The notes beneath the pieces are model-generated. The model saw only the letters and a list, made by a program, of their open reading frames with translations. It searched no databases and had not been told where the DNA came from. This document shows positions 16,201 to 25,361 of a DNA stretch of 64,000 bases, piece after piece. This DNA comes from Brasilonema sp. CT11 (GTDB lineage Bacteria > Cyanobacteriota > Cyanobacteriia > Cyanobacteriales > Nostocaceae). The stretch covers positions 25,184 to 89,183 of the forward strand of contig NZ_JABXYX010000024.1 in the NCBI RefSeq assembly GCF_017982655.1, given 5' to 3'. Position 1 is the first letter of the stretch. Each line of letters begins with the position of its first letter. Both the position numbers and the translations under genes were made by a program.

Positions 16201-16581
16201 TCAGTCACTATCTACTTGTTTGTCCTTTTCTTGCTGCTCAAACTCAGCCAAGATCTGCTGAATTTCCTCTGCTGCAATATCTTCCTGCTCAGATTTAGAG
16301 TAGATAGTAACTAAAATAATCTTTGTACTGGTTTTGAGATAATATATCAGCCTATATCCAGCACTCTTACCCTTTTGGATATCGCTATTTTTTACTCTTA
16401 GCTTAAAAATGGTATAACCTACTCCTGGTATTTGGTCACCTGGTAATTCTCCAGATTGAAGTTGTTCAATAATTGGCTGGATATCATTGCGAATACTGCG
16501 GTACTTTTTCGCCAAAATCCGCAAATTGCGCTTGAATTTGCCAGTTACCTCAACCTGAATCAAAGGTGAATCATTCTGCAT
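16201..16581 (-). CDS. relE: RelE/ParE-superfamily toxin
   Basis: This 126-residue toxin-like protein has the compact RelE fold pattern: a helical hairpin (FKRNLRILAKKYRSIRNDI), then strands YTIFKLRVKN and YRLIYYLKTSTKIILVTIYSK, and a long charged C-terminal helix. RelE toxins cleave mRNA on the ribosome. The start ATG lies inside the end of the antitoxin gene, overlapping by 11 bases, which is standard for translational coupling in such pairs. A decayed copy of its 3' end sits at 11,007-11,110. Confidence 0.83.
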   Translation of the reverse strand: MQNDSPLIQVEVTGKFKRNLRILAKKYRSIRNDIQPIIEQLQSGELPGDQIPGVGYTIFKLRVKNSDIQKGKSAGYRLIYYLKTSTKIILVTIYSKSEQEDIAAEEIQQILAEFEQQEKDKQVDSD

Positions 16582-16828
16582 CAATCCCTTCCCACAGTTG
16601 AGACACGGGTAAAGTATTTCCCGTCATCGCATCATACCAACCCTGACGAAAACTTTCTGCGGCGGATTCAGATATTTCCTGATATTCTTCGTGGTTGTTT
16701 TCTTTATCAGGTTCTTCAGCAAGCAGTACAATGACTCTGACACGGGTATGCTTGTCCACACTCAGGGGTACATCTAAGGATAGTTGACCTTGCTCATCCA
16801 CAGTTCCCATGATTTCAATAGCTTTCAT
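16571..16828 (-). CDS. relN: RelN-family antitoxin
   Basis: The 85-residue protein starts MKAIEIMGTVDEQGQLSLD, which closely matches the RelN antitoxin family first described in Synechocystis. It has a beta-rich AbrB/MazE-like N-terminal DNA-binding part and a helical, acidic C-terminus (SAAESFRQGWYDAMTG) expected to wrap the toxin. I use this ATG rather than one nine codons upstream, because family members begin at MKAIE. It should autorepress the pair. Confidence 0.85.
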   Translation of the reverse strand: MKAIEIMGTVDEQGQLSLDVPLSVDKHTRVRVIVLLAEEPDKENNHEEYQEISESAAESFRQGWYDAMTGNTLPVSQLWEGIDAE

Positions 16829-16990
16829 GACTCCTCCAATGGGATTTGCTTTCACTACTTTATATCAAGTCCGGTTGATTAGTTGTGATTCTAGAATCTT
16901 CCAGATACTTCGCTACACTGCGTTCCGCTCAGTATGACAGACGTTTTTTTACAAGTGATTAAACGGACATAATATTAATTCCAAATCGAC

Positions 16991-18439
16991 TTAAAGCAAT
17001 GGGGTTAGCAACCGAGATACTTTCACGGCTAACTTGAACCAGAAAGGTTTTTTATGGTATTCAGATAAATCAACATAAACAGAAGCAGCCAAATCATCTT
17101 GTAACATTTTGTCCACACTTTCAACAAAGTGAGAATCAGCAACAAAGCCCATCACTTCAAAGTTAAGGAAGAAAGAACGATAATCCAAGTTGATACTTCC
17201 TACCCCTGCCATGTCCTCATCAATAAGTATGATTTTCTGGTGCATGAACCCATTTTTGTAGCGATACAGCTTAATACCACCTATTGCCTTTATCTCAGCA
17301 TAGTACGAGAAAGAACACAGATAAACGAATAAGTGATCGGGTCGATTTGGTAAGATAATACGTACATCTACACCGCGCATTGCTGCCAGTTTCAAAGCTT
17401 GAAGAGTTGACTCATCTGGTACCAAATAAGGAGTAGCAATCCAGAGGCGAGTCTGAGCTTGATTGATTACATTGATAAAGAAAAGGTTACAAACTGGTAA
17501 TTGATCCGCAGGTCCAGTGGAAAGCACTAACGCGGTTTGGTTAGCTTCCCGATTAGCTTGAATCTGCCAGTTAACTTCCAGAATTTTTCGATTCGCCCAG
17601 TACCAATCTTGTATAAAAACACTTTGCAGACTGTGTACACTCGGACCTTGCAACATCATGTGAGTATCACGCCAAGGACTTAGGCGGGGATTTTTTCCCA
17701 AGTATTCGTCAGCAATATTCAAACCACCGACAAATGCTGTTTCACCATCCACCACCAGAATTTTACGATGGTTTCGGAAATTGAGCTGAAAACGATTGCC
17801 TTTGCCTCTAGTGGTGTGGAATGCACTTACTTGAATGTTATTGTTGCGTAGAGACTTAATATAAGAGCGAGATAAGTTTTTTGAACCAATTTCATCGTAG
17901 AGAAAGTAGATGCGTACTCCTTGCTTTGCCTTGGTAATCAACGCTTGCTTAAACTCGTTACCTGCTTGGTCATCACTGACGGTGTAGGATTCTAGCAAGA
18001 TATAATCGGTTGCTTGTGCGATCACACTCAACATCGCTTCATAAGTTTGCTCAGCATCAATCAGCAATTGAGCTGCATTACCTGATGTGAAGGGAATTGC
18101 TATCAACGCTTCAGCTATTGGTTGCAGCTGCGCTAACTTTTGGGGTGGTGCGATCTTAAATTTAGCAATTTCACCGTAAGCTTCTTGAACCAGCTTATAG
18201 TGTTGTGCGTAAACTGAGCGTAGGGCTTCGGTATATCCATGAAATTTAGTCCTGCCTAAAATCCAATACAATGGAATGGCTAGCCAGGGAAAGGTGATCA
18301 GAGAAATCCCCCAGGCGATCGCCCCACTAGAAGAACGCACAGTCATCACCGCATGAGCAGCATGCAAAATCCCCAAAGCATGAACAACAACTACTATAAT
18401 TCCACTGACAAGGGCTAAAACACGACTATCAACAAGCAT
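16991..18439 (-). CDS. cls: cardiolipin synthase-type phospholipase D protein
   Basis: This is a 482-residue membrane-associated cardiolipin synthase. Two N-terminal transmembrane helices (LALVSGIIVVVVHALGIL and ISLITFPWLAIPLYWILG, PLDc_N) precede two PLD domains. The HKD motifs are HRKILVVD near residues 224-231 and HQKIILID near residue 400. It would condense phosphatidylglycerol to cardiolipin. One base separates it from the upstream endonuclease/phosphatase-like gene, so the two form an operon. Naming relies on domain order; other PLD-family lipid synthases are possible. Confidence 0.88.
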   Translation of the reverse strand: MLVDSRVLALVSGIIVVVVHALGILHAAHAVMTVRSSSGAIAWGISLITFPWLAIPLYWILGRTKFHGYTEALRSVYAQHYKLVQEAYGEIAKFKIAPPQKLAQLQPIAEALIAIPFTSGNAAQLLIDAEQTYEAMLSVIAQATDYILLESYTVSDDQAGNEFKQALITKAKQGVRIYFLYDEIGSKNLSRSYIKSLRNNNIQVSAFHTTRGKGNRFQLNFRNHRKILVVDGETAFVGGLNIADEYLGKNPRLSPWRDTHMMLQGPSVHSLQSVFIQDWYWANRKILEVNWQIQANREANQTALVLSTGPADQLPVCNLFFINVINQAQTRLWIATPYLVPDESTLQALKLAAMRGVDVRIILPNRPDHLFVYLCSFSYYAEIKAIGGIKLYRYKNGFMHQKIILIDEDMAGVGSINLDYRSFFLNFEVMGFVADSHFVESVDKMLQDDLAASVYVDLSEYHKKPFWFKLAVKVSRLLTPLL

Positions 18440-18440
18440 C

Positions 18441-19292
18441 TTATATTTTTACTGAAGTATCGCCATAAGAAAATTCTGCCAGCAATGGCTTGTGATCGGA
18501 TGAAAAAATATCATCTAGCACTTTAGCACTAGCTTTCTTTTGACTGAATCCTCGGTAAAAGATATAGTCTAAAGGAGGTGACAACAGGAATCGTTTAATT
18601 TTCTTGCTTTCATGCGGTGCAAAAACAACTGGTGCTAACCCCAGCCGAGTCACCGCTTCTTCAAGCAGAACCGCTCTTTTTCGACTCCAGGTATTGAAGT
18701 CTCCTGAAAATATCACACAACCATGATGTGTAGACAGGGCAAACTCTAACTCATGCAGTTGTGTTTTGAATTTATTTAAATCCACAAAATTGATCAGATG
18801 ACTATTAATAGCGAGGAGAGTCTCTTGTTTATCAGAGAGCGGATACTCAGTAATTAGGGAAACTTTAGGAGTTTTAACAATAGGTTCATGATGTTTTGTC
18901 AAAATCGATCTACAGCTGAGTGGACTGATTTTCGCTGCTGTTAAAATTCCAGAATAAGTCTGATGATGAGCATCGATAAAATTAGGGGCAAAATCCCAAC
19001 TCATTTCTTTCAATGGAGCAACATGTTCGGCATTTATTTTCAAGCTAAATTCTTGCATAAACACAAGATCTGGTTTGTACTGCTCAAGAATTGCTAAAAA
19101 ATCTTTCATCCAAATTTTGTCATAATTTCTCTTAGCAATGTTCCAACTCAGCACTTTAATTGAGCTACTATTTAGTTCTGTTTGGAGGACATGGCTTCTA
19201 CTAATTGTGGATTTATCTGTGCGAATGAATCGATATGATGGAACAAATTGTTTTGTGAGAGTGGCTATGTGTTCTTTAGGACCAAGCATCAC
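18441..19292 (-). CDS. endonuclease/exonuclease/phosphatase family protein
   Basis: The 283-residue protein has the conserved elements of the EEP fold. Strand 1 is VLSWNIAKRNYDK (Asn metal ligand), followed by PDLVFMQE (Glu ligand), VIFSGDFNTWSRKR (Asp-Asn pair) and SSDHKPLLAEF (Asp-His pair). The family covers DNases and lipid or sugar phosphatases. Coupling to a cardiolipin synthase gene one base downstream, as also seen with EEP proteins near cls genes elsewhere, hints at a lipid-related substrate. No signal peptide is seen. Confidence 0.82.
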   Translation of the reverse strand: MMLGPKEHIATLTKQFVPSYRFIRTDKSTISRSHVLQTELNSSSIKVLSWNIAKRNYDKIWMKDFLAILEQYKPDLVFMQEFSLKINAEHVAPLKEMSWDFAPNFIDAHHQTYSGILTAAKISPLSCRSILTKHHEPIVKTPKVSLITEYPLSDKQETLLAINSHLINFVDLNKFKTQLHELEFALSTHHGCVIFSGDFNTWSRKRAVLLEEAVTRLGLAPVVFAPHESKKIKRFLLSPPLDYIFYRGFSQKKASAKVLDDIFSSDHKPLLAEFSYGDTSVKI

Positions 19293-19431
19293 TAAAAATT
19301 AACGGAACTTCGGATAGCTTAACGTTATTGAATAGTCAACAGAGCCTATCATATCAGATGATGTGGTGATACCCCTTCGGGACTGAGCCTTGCCTAATTA
19401 CTTTAAAGAAAGCAGACTAATGCACTGCAAA

Positions 19432-20475
19432 TTATGATCGTCGCACAGATAAATCCATCAAATTCGCCAGCTTGTAAACAATCCGCGCACCAACATTACC
19501 ATCCCACTCAGCATCACCAACTTCGCACAGATCAAAACCAATAATTTTTCTACCACTATTTACCAATTCACGAAACAAACAAAAAGCTTGCTCTAATTCC
19601 AGTCCACCCGGAACAGGAGTTCCTGTACTTGAACAGTATTTTGGATCTAGACCATCTACATCAAAGCTAATGTAAACATATTCAGGCAAATGACTGATAA
19701 TTTCTCGACACAACTCCATCCAAGTCGTTCCCGAATACAGCTTTTGTTTTATGGCTGGGTCATAATAAGCGACAATTCGACCATGAGATTGGTTAATCAT
19801 TTGCACTTCATCATGACAAATATCACGCAAGCCTACCTGCACTAACTTGGAAATTTGTGGTAGCTTCATCGCATTGAACATGATGGACGCATGGGAAAAC
19901 TCAAATCCCTCATAGGCGTCGCGTAAATCTGCGTGTGCGTCTATGTGCAAAATGCCATAGTTTGCGTAGCTGGCTGCTAATGCTTGGAAGTAACCGAATG
20001 GTGAACTGTGATCTCCACCAATCACAGCAACTCGTTTACCATTTTCAATTGCTTGCTTAGACTGTTCAAACAACCATTGATTTACCTGTTGACAAGCTTG
20101 ATTAATTTCTCCTAATACAGGTGTTAAATCTGGTCTATCTGTCAGGGGTTTACCTTGTTGGAGTCGCTCGATAATTTTTGCCGCTAAACTTCGATAATAT
20201 TCGTTCTTCTCTAAAATATCCTGAGGAATTTCTACCATGAAAATTCCCTGTTTCCATCCGTCAGGATTATCGAAATCGAACAAATCCACTTGAGCCGACG
20301 CATCCAGAACCCGTTGTGGTCCGTTAGCAGTGCCTGCGCCATAGGAAACGGTCACTTCCCAGGGTATACCAAAGATAATCAGGTTTGCAGACTCGTAATC
20401 AAATGGTAAAGCAAAAAGGTTGCCATTAATTTGACCTATGCTACTGGGATTGTACTCTTGGAGTTGATGGCTCAT
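19432..20475 (-). CDS. agmatinase/arginase-family ureohydrolase
   Basis: This 347-residue binuclear manganese (or nickel) hydrolase carries all metal motifs: GGDHSS (His156), HIDAHADL (Asp179, His181, Asp183) and SFDVDGLDP (Asp272, Asp274). Family members release urea from agmatine, arginine, guanidinobutyrate or guanidine. The insert around LTDRPDLTPVLGEINQACQQ and the form GTPVPGGLE are of the cyanobacterial agmatinase-like type, so agmatine or a related guanidino compound is likely. I found no guanidine riboswitch-like sequence upstream. Confidence 0.87.
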   Translation of the reverse strand: MSHQLQEYNPSSIGQINGNLFALPFDYESANLIIFGIPWEVTVSYGAGTANGPQRVLDASAQVDLFDFDNPDGWKQGIFMVEIPQDILEKNEYYRSLAAKIIERLQQGKPLTDRPDLTPVLGEINQACQQVNQWLFEQSKQAIENGKRVAVIGGDHSSPFGYFQALAASYANYGILHIDAHADLRDAYEGFEFSHASIMFNAMKLPQISKLVQVGLRDICHDEVQMINQSHGRIVAYYDPAIKQKLYSGTTWMELCREIISHLPEYVYISFDVDGLDPKYCSSTGTPVPGGLELEQAFCLFRELVNSGRKIIGFDLCEVGDAEWDGNVGARIVYKLANLMDLSVRRS

Positions 20476-20831
20476 GTGGGTAGATAAAACACCGCTTAGT
20501 GGACACCTGCACTATTGTAGCGAACCATAGCTTATGGTATCTTGCTTGTCAGACGCAGCCTAGGCAATGTGGCTATCCACAATTATTAAGGTAGCGCGCG
20601 CCAAGAGCCTTGCCCTTCTTCGCCTAGAGACTTGGGTCTAAATGTGTAAAAATCCGGCAACCTATGCCAACTGATCGCTTGGCTATACGCCTTTATGCGT
20701 CTGTTGCTTTCCGTAATCACCCTGATAATAGGTTTTGCACAGGGTTTACCCTGAGCGGAGCCGAAGGGTACTTCCCCTCCATAGTGCCACCCCTAAAAAT
20801 CAGCTCGCCTTTATTTGTTTGCCAATCGCTT
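20476..20831. other. intergenic region, palindromic repeats only
   Basis: This 356-base gap separates two divergent genes. It holds a small hairpin ACCATAGCTTATGGT near 20,526 and a repeat around TTTACCCTGAGCGGAGCC near 20,747. That repeat resembles fragments of other palindromic cyanobacterial repeats in this window. The open plus-strand frame through it reads like translated repeat DNA rather than protein, so I do not count it as coding. Confidence 0.5.
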
Positions 20832-21152
20832 ATGTTTCGTACCAGGTCAGCCATCAACCTTAATATTATTTTTTCGTCATTATATAACTTTATATTAAGG
20901 AAGACAGAAAACAAGCATAGTAAAACTTATGACTATACACAATATGTTAGTGGACGTGACTATATATTTGAATCGACTGATAATCAGGCAAAAGGTTATA
21001 TGACTGGAATTCGCACAGGTATCCAACGCGGGGACTATATCATTTTATGTAACAGTTCTAATACTTGTCGATATCAAGTTGAGGAGATTGATTACTATTC
21101 TGAGCCACCCAATATGTGGATAGCTTTACTTAAAAAAGTTGACTCTGAATAG
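20832..21152 (+). CDS. hypothetical protein, 106 aa
   Basis: I do not recognise it by name. The C-terminal 80 residues look like a real small beta-rich domain (YDYTQYVSGRDYIFESTD, GIQRGDYIILCNSSNTC, YQVEEIDYYSEPPNMWIALL). It ends in a run of alternating hydrophobic residues and could be a small barrel or SH3-like fold. The open frame extends 56 codons upstream into repeat DNA, so I use the internal ATG MFRTRSAIN; the true start could be later still. It stands alone. Confidence 0.5.
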   Translation: MFRTRSAINLNIIFSSLYNFILRKTENKHSKTYDYTQYVSGRDYIFESTDNQAKGYMTGIRTGIQRGDYIILCNSSNTCRYQVEEIDYYSEPPNMWIALLKKVDSE

Positions 21153-22125
21153 TAGAGATTTTCATTTTTCCAGGATTTAAAGCCGAAAGCTCACGACGCG
21201 TCTTTCCATATGCGCACTAATATATCATGTGTGTGATCTTGTCAATATATTGAAACTCTATCGCTTTATGAGTAGAGTTCTCCTAACTCTACCAATTCGG
21301 AATTTTGACTCCTTTCATTGAACTTTAAAATTCTTTCTCGTGAATTCCAAGACAAAGGTGAGAATTTATTTTCTCATAGAAAATACAAAAGCGATAATTA
21401 TGTTGGGAAACATACAGTTTTTTTTGAAATGGAGAGACTCTTTTGAGTCATTGCAAAGATTAGATATGTCAACTGACACATACCTAACAGTATTGTGTTG
21501 TTTTTATGAAATTTCGGAAAAATACTAGCATGTTCTTGTAGAAAATATCGTAGAATATCGGGTAAGCATTCGTTGAAATAAGCATATACAAACTTAAGTA
21601 CAATTAAGTTTGTTGGAAAAGCCATCTACCACTACAGATAAACAATCCAGTTTTTAATCTAAATTATTGCATGTTTTGAGATCAGGGACAGTTTTTAAGT
21701 AGGTAGACACAAGTAAACCTAACGACGTAACATAATATAAAGTGGTCAAAACTATTGCGATTGCGCCAGATTTCGGGAAGCCCTCTCCGGGGTCTACGTT
21801 CCACTCGCAATAATATACTGAAAAATTTTCCCGCTAACCTACTTAACAGTTAAGACTGTGACAGTTTTTCTTATCAGAGTAAAGCTTTGGAAACTCAAGA
21901 AATTGGTATAGTTCGGCTAGTCCAGTAGACAAGTAAAACCCTAGAAAATAGGGTAGAGTTAGTTGTTGTGTGTCAATCACTCATCTTGATTATTTCAAGT
22001 TGCATAAAATTTGAATAATTAATGTACCTGTTGAGAGATTTCCAGTGTATTTACTGATTTGAAAATAAATTTCTACAAATAAGTTTTTGAATAAAATCAA
22101 GTATCAAAAGGAAATTCCTGTAATC
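21153..22125. other. long intergenic region upstream of lasso cluster
   Basis: This gap of nearly 1 kb is AT-rich with no supported gene. It contains a 7-bp hairpin (AACTCTA at 21,254 pairing with TAGAGTT at 21,273). Near 21,750-21,815 a repeat carries ATTGCGA at one end and TCGCAAT at the other, around CGGGAAGCCCTCTCCGGGG. Two short open frames on opposite strands near 21,400-21,600 overlap each other and look accidental. The promoter of the lasso operon should be in the last 200 bases, but I see no clear boxes. Confidence 0.55.
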
Positions 22126-22440
22126 ATGACCTCAAAATCATTGAACTACAAGATCTCAGAGTCGTCGATAGTAGTAGCTGCTGTAGAGCAGATATCGTCA
22201 GATCTTGGTGGCGAAGCAGTCATTCTGAATCTCAGATCAGGAGTCTATCACGGACTCAATGAACTAGGGGCAAGAATTTGGAATTTAATTCAGCAACCCA
22301 AGGCAGTGAAAGATATTAAACACAAGCTTCTGGAAGAATATGAAGTAGAACCAGAAGTTTGCATGAGAGATATTTTGGCACTGCTGGAAGAATTGAAAGC
22401 TGTAGATCTGGTTGAAGTTAACAATGAAACGGTTGCGTAA
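22126..22440 (+). CDS. lasso peptide biosynthesis B1 protein (PqqD-like RRE)
   Basis: This 104-residue PqqD-fold protein is a RiPP recognition element. It binds the leader peptide of the precursor and delivers it to the B2 protease. Visible family features are ILNLRSGVYHGLNELGARIWNLI and a C-terminal helix set with VCMRDILALLEELKAVDLVEV. I start at ATG MTSKSLNYK rather than an upstream TTG. The gene overlaps the B2 gene by 17 bases and is first in the lasso operon. Confidence 0.9.
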   Translation: MTSKSLNYKISESSIVVAAVEQISSDLGGEAVILNLRSGVYHGLNELGARIWNLIQQPKAVKDIKHKLLEEYEVEPEVCMRDILALLEELKAVDLVEVNNETVA

Positions 22441-22879
22441 CTTTCTGAAACTTTCTGGGAGCGATCGCACCCTTTTAGCAATCACCTTTATCTTGCTAGG
22501 AGCAATTAGGTTGGGGCTGTTTTTTCTCGCCTTTCAGAATTTATTAAAGCTCTTGCAAAAGATAAATAAGCAAAATATTCGTTTCCCATTTGAGATTCAG
22601 AAAAGTCAAATTTCTGTAGGCAAGATTGTTTGGGCTGTTAACGTAGCAACACGCTATATGCCTGGTGGGGCAAAGTGTCTGGCTCGCGCCTTGACGACTC
22701 AATTTTTCATGAACCGCTATCATTACTCCTCTCAACTACGTATAGGTGTTGCTAAAGAACAGGGAGGACAATTAGAGGCTCATGCTTGGATTGAGTATCA
22801 GGGATGGGTTGCGATCGGCAATCTTCCGGATCTCTCACGCTTTATACCACTGCCATCTCTCGAAGGAGTTAAGCTATGA
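22424..22879 (+). CDS. lasso peptide biosynthesis B2 protein (leader peptidase)
   Basis: The 151-residue protein is the transglutaminase-like cysteine protease that cuts the leader from the precursor. Catalytic residues are visible as Cys85 in PGGAKCLARALT and His120 in EAHAWIEYQG. The acidic third member is less certain (Asn133 or Asp136 region). The N-terminal 60 residues contain a basic segment and hydrophobic helices (LLAITFILLGAIRLGLFF), usual for B2 proteins and possibly membrane-associated. Start and stop overlap both neighbours (17 bases upstream, ATGA downstream), so translation is coupled. Confidence 0.92.
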   Translation: MKRLRNFLKLSGSDRTLLAITFILLGAIRLGLFFLAFQNLLKLLQKINKQNIRFPFEIQKSQISVGKIVWAVNVATRYMPGGAKCLARALTTQFFMNRYHYSSQLRIGVAKEQGGQLEAHAWIEYQGWVAIGNLPDLSRFIPLPSLEGVKL

Positions 22880-24903
22880 GCGGAATTATGGGAATTTACT
22901 ACCTTGATAATCGCCCTGTAGATCGAGAAGATTTGGGACAGATGGTCGATATTCTTGCTCACCGGGGACCTGATGGTGCAGACATCTGGGTTGACGGATC
23001 TGTCGGTTTAGGGCATCGAATGCTGTGGACAACACCGGAATCTCTGCTAGAAAAACTGCCATTGATTAAGCAGACAGGTGATTTAGTCATTACTGCAGAT
23101 TGTCGAATAGATAACCGGGATGAACTTATTCATGTGTTACAATTTGATGAGCGCCCATCTGAAAAAATCACGGATAGCCAGTTAATATTGGCGGCTTACG
23201 AAAAATGGGGTGAGTTTTGTCCAGAACAACTTTTAGGGGACTTTGCGTTTGCGATTTGGGATGTAAAAAACCAAACTCTTTTCTGTGCGCGAGACCACAT
23301 GGGCATTAAACCCTTCTACTATCATCATCAGGCAGATCACGTCTTTGTTTTTGGTTCTGAGATTAAAGCACTTTTGTGTTTGCAGGAGATACCACACCAA
23401 CTCAACGAAGTAAAAGTTGCAGATTATTTGGCAGTGATGCTCGAAGATAAAACCAGCACATTTTATCAAGGCATTTTCCGGCTTCCCCCTGCCTCCAGCA
23501 TGACAGTGAGTTGCAAGGGAATACAAATACAGTCCTACTGGGCACTTGACCCAAAGCGCGAGCTACGGCTCAATTCTGATGAAGAGTACGCTAAAGCTTT
23601 GTGTGAAATCTTTACCAAGGCGGTGCATTGCCGTCTGCGTAGCGCTTTCCCCATCGGCTCCCATCTCAGTGGCGGGTTGGACTCTTCCTCGGTTACCTGC
23701 ATGGCGCGACAACTTCTCCAACAAGAAAATCGTCCCTTACACACATTTTCCAACATTTTTGACACTGTTACCCAATGTGACGAGCGTTCTTTTATCAACC
23801 CTGTACTTGCCCAAGGTGGGATGATTCCTCACTATGTGCACGCAGACCAAATGGGTCCTTTGTCTGACCTAGACCAGATTTTTTCATACCACGAAGAGGT
23901 ATTCTTTGGTCCTACCCATTTTCTTCTTTGGGGTCCTAACCGTGCTGCTCATAGCGAGGGTATCCGAATTGTCCTGAGCGGTTTTGACGGCGATACGACT
24001 CTGTCGCATGGTGAGGGGTATCTTATTGAACTGGCACACCAAGGACAGTGGGCAAGCTTCGCAACAGAAGCTAATGAGATTTCTAAACTTCTCGGTAATT
24101 CACCCCTAGATATTCTTCAAGAATATGGTCTGACCTACCTGCAAGAGTTGGCACGTAAATCGAACTGGGTGGCTTTTGCCAAAGCAGCTAACGAAATATC
24201 TAAACATTTCGATATTTCACAGCGACATATTCTTTTGCATCATGGTCTAAAACCTTTACTCCCAAAGCTTCTGCGGCAAGCTTGGCGACGGCTACGCGGA
24301 CGCAGCGAACCGATACCTGACATTGACTGGCTGTTTAACCCTAGCTTTGCTAAGAAAATTGGTTTGAAAAAACGTATTCAAGCTCTAAATGAATCCCAGT
24401 CGAACCCAGTTGTTACAGAAAGAGAACACCATTGGCGCGTTATGACTTCAGGTTTGGTAACGTATGCAATGGAAACCTTAGACAAATCGGCAGCAGCGTT
24501 TTCTATCGAAGCTCGTCATCCTTTTATGGATAAACGATTGCTGGAGTTTTGTCTATCTCTACCTCCAGAGCAAAAGCTTAACCAGGGATGGTCTCGCTTG
24601 GTTATGCGCCGTGCCATGAAGAATATTCTTCCTGAGCAAGTGCAGTGGCGACGAGGAAAATCCAACATGTCTCCTAGTTTTCTATACGGGCTACTAACAC
24701 TTGACCGAAAGCTTGTGGATAATGTGATGCAAAATCAGCTAGAGAGCATTGCCGCCTATGTGGATACAAACGCCTTGCGTAAAGCTTATGAACAATTGAT
24801 ATCTGCAAGTAACTTTAAGTCTCTTGAAAGATCTATAGCATTAGATATCTGGAAAGTAGTCATGTTGACTCTTTGGCTAAATCGTACCCAATTAAAGCAG
24901 TAG
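22876..24903 (+). CDS. lasso peptide cyclase C (asparagine synthetase-like)
   Basis: This 675-residue enzyme adenylates an Asp/Glu side chain of the core and forms the isopeptide ring. The N-terminal glutaminase-like domain begins MSGIMGIYY and lacks Cys2, so it should not use glutamine, as in known lasso cyclases. The synthetase domain has the pyrophosphate loop SGGLDSSS near residues 265-272 and the late motif SIEARHPFMDKRLLEF. A short segment around RQAWRRLRGRSEP is encoded by repeat-like GC-rich DNA and may be a repeat insertion. The ATGA overlap with B2 shows tight coupling. Confidence 0.93.
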   Translation: MSGIMGIYYLDNRPVDREDLGQMVDILAHRGPDGADIWVDGSVGLGHRMLWTTPESLLEKLPLIKQTGDLVITADCRIDNRDELIHVLQFDERPSEKITDSQLILAAYEKWGEFCPEQLLGDFAFAIWDVKNQTLFCARDHMGIKPFYYHHQADHVFVFGSEIKALLCLQEIPHQLNEVKVADYLAVMLEDKTSTFYQGIFRLPPASSMTVSCKGIQIQSYWALDPKRELRLNSDEEYAKALCEIFTKAVHCRLRSAFPIGSHLSGGLDSSSVTCMARQLLQQENRPLHTFSNIFDTVTQCDERSFINPVLAQGGMIPHYVHADQMGPLSDLDQIFSYHEEVFFGPTHFLLWGPNRAAHSEGIRIVLSGFDGDTTLSHGEGYLIELAHQGQWASFATEANEISKLLGNSPLDILQEYGLTYLQELARKSNWVAFAKAANEISKHFDISQRHILLHHGLKPLLPKLLRQAWRRLRGRSEPIPDIDWLFNPSFAKKIGLKKRIQALNESQSNPVVTEREHHWRVMTSGLVTYAMETLDKSAAAFSIEARHPFMDKRLLEFCLSLPPEQKLNQGWSRLVMRRAMKNILPEQVQWRRGKSNMSPSFLYGLLTLDRKLVDNVMQNQLESIAAYVDTNALRKAYEQLISASNFKSLERSIALDIWKVVMLTLWLNRTQLKQ

Positions 24904-24993
24904 AACCAGTTGCATCAGCCGATTATATCGAATTTTTATCTGTACTGATATTAAAAATGGGTGGGTCTACCAACAAAACGCAACAAATCACAC

Positions 24994-24999
24994 AAGGAG
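24994..24999 (+). promoter_or_regulatory. Shine-Dalgarno site of the lasso precursor gene
   Basis: The hexamer AAGGAG lies 8 bases before a GTG codon at 25,008. It is the strongest ribosome-binding site in the cluster. It decides the start of the precursor in favour of GTG over an upstream in-frame start that would overlap the cyclase gene. Strong initiation fits the need for more precursor than enzyme. Confidence 0.85.
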
Positions 25000-25007
25000 T
25001 TTTCACA

Positions 25008-25190
25008 GTGAAGAAATCTTATGAAGCACCAAAGCTCAACAACTATGGCACAGTGGCTAAGATGACCGAATACTTTGGCATCTCAAGCACAGATACGTTA
25101 TACGGTCCAACCGGAGCTCCCGCTGGCAATAGTACAGGCACAATCAACGCTTGTGCTACAGCGAATCAGCAAAACTGTCTCCCTAAATAA
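25008..25190 (+). CDS. lasso peptide precursor A
   Basis: This is a 60-residue precursor. The leader carries the conserved pattern YEAPKLNNYGTVAKMT: Tyr5, Pro8 and Leu10 for RRE binding, Gly14, and Thr20, which in known leaders is the penultimate residue. That places cleavage after Glu21 and the core at Tyr22. Core Asp29 is then position 8, right for an 8-residue macrolactam ring (YFGISSTD). The predicted core is about 39 residues, far longer than usual (15-26), with Cys49 and Cys57 in the tail and Pro-Lys at the C-terminus. The cut site and ring are inferences. Confidence 0.85.
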   Translation: MKKSYEAPKLNNYGTVAKMTEYFGISSTDTLYGPTGAPAGNSTGTINACATANQQNCLPK

Positions 25191-25285
25191 GGAATGTCTA
25201 GACTCAATAGTCATTAGGCATCAGCCACTAGAAAGTGGTAGTCCTAAATCTGTCACGACACACCGTAAACATATTTAGGGTGTGC

Positions 25286-25302
25286 TGAGTGAAAAGCACT
25301 CA
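25286..25302 (+). terminator. possible hairpin attenuator after the precursor gene
   Basis: The stem TGAGTG, loop AAAAG, stem CACTCA follows another imperfect stem (CACACC with GGTGTG) about 30 bases upstream. There is no strong T-tract, so this may only weaken read-through into the kinase gene or stabilise the precursor message. Placing such structure between A and the downstream genes is common in RiPP operons. Low confidence. Confidence 0.3.
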
Positions 25303-25361
25303 CTGTTCCTGACACCTTTAGGGCTACCTACACACTCATGATGTAGTCAAACAATAATAAA

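Noticed and set aside
20476..20640. Guanidine riboswitch upstream of the ureohydrolase gene
   Set aside because: None of the conserved guanidine-I motif sequence could be found by eye; only a small hairpin is present.
21340..21625. Two short overlapping frames on opposite strands upstream of the lasso genes
   Set aside because: AT-rich, no ribosome-binding site, mutually overlapping and without recognisable protein features.
21153..22125. A second lasso precursor ending in serine upstream of B1
   Set aside because: No frame in this gap or between cluster genes contains a YxxPxL leader pattern.
24873..25007. N-terminal extension of the lasso precursor reading from inside the cyclase gene
   Set aside because: It would bury the leader motif 60 residues from the start and ignore the AAGGAG site placed correctly for GTG at 25,008.
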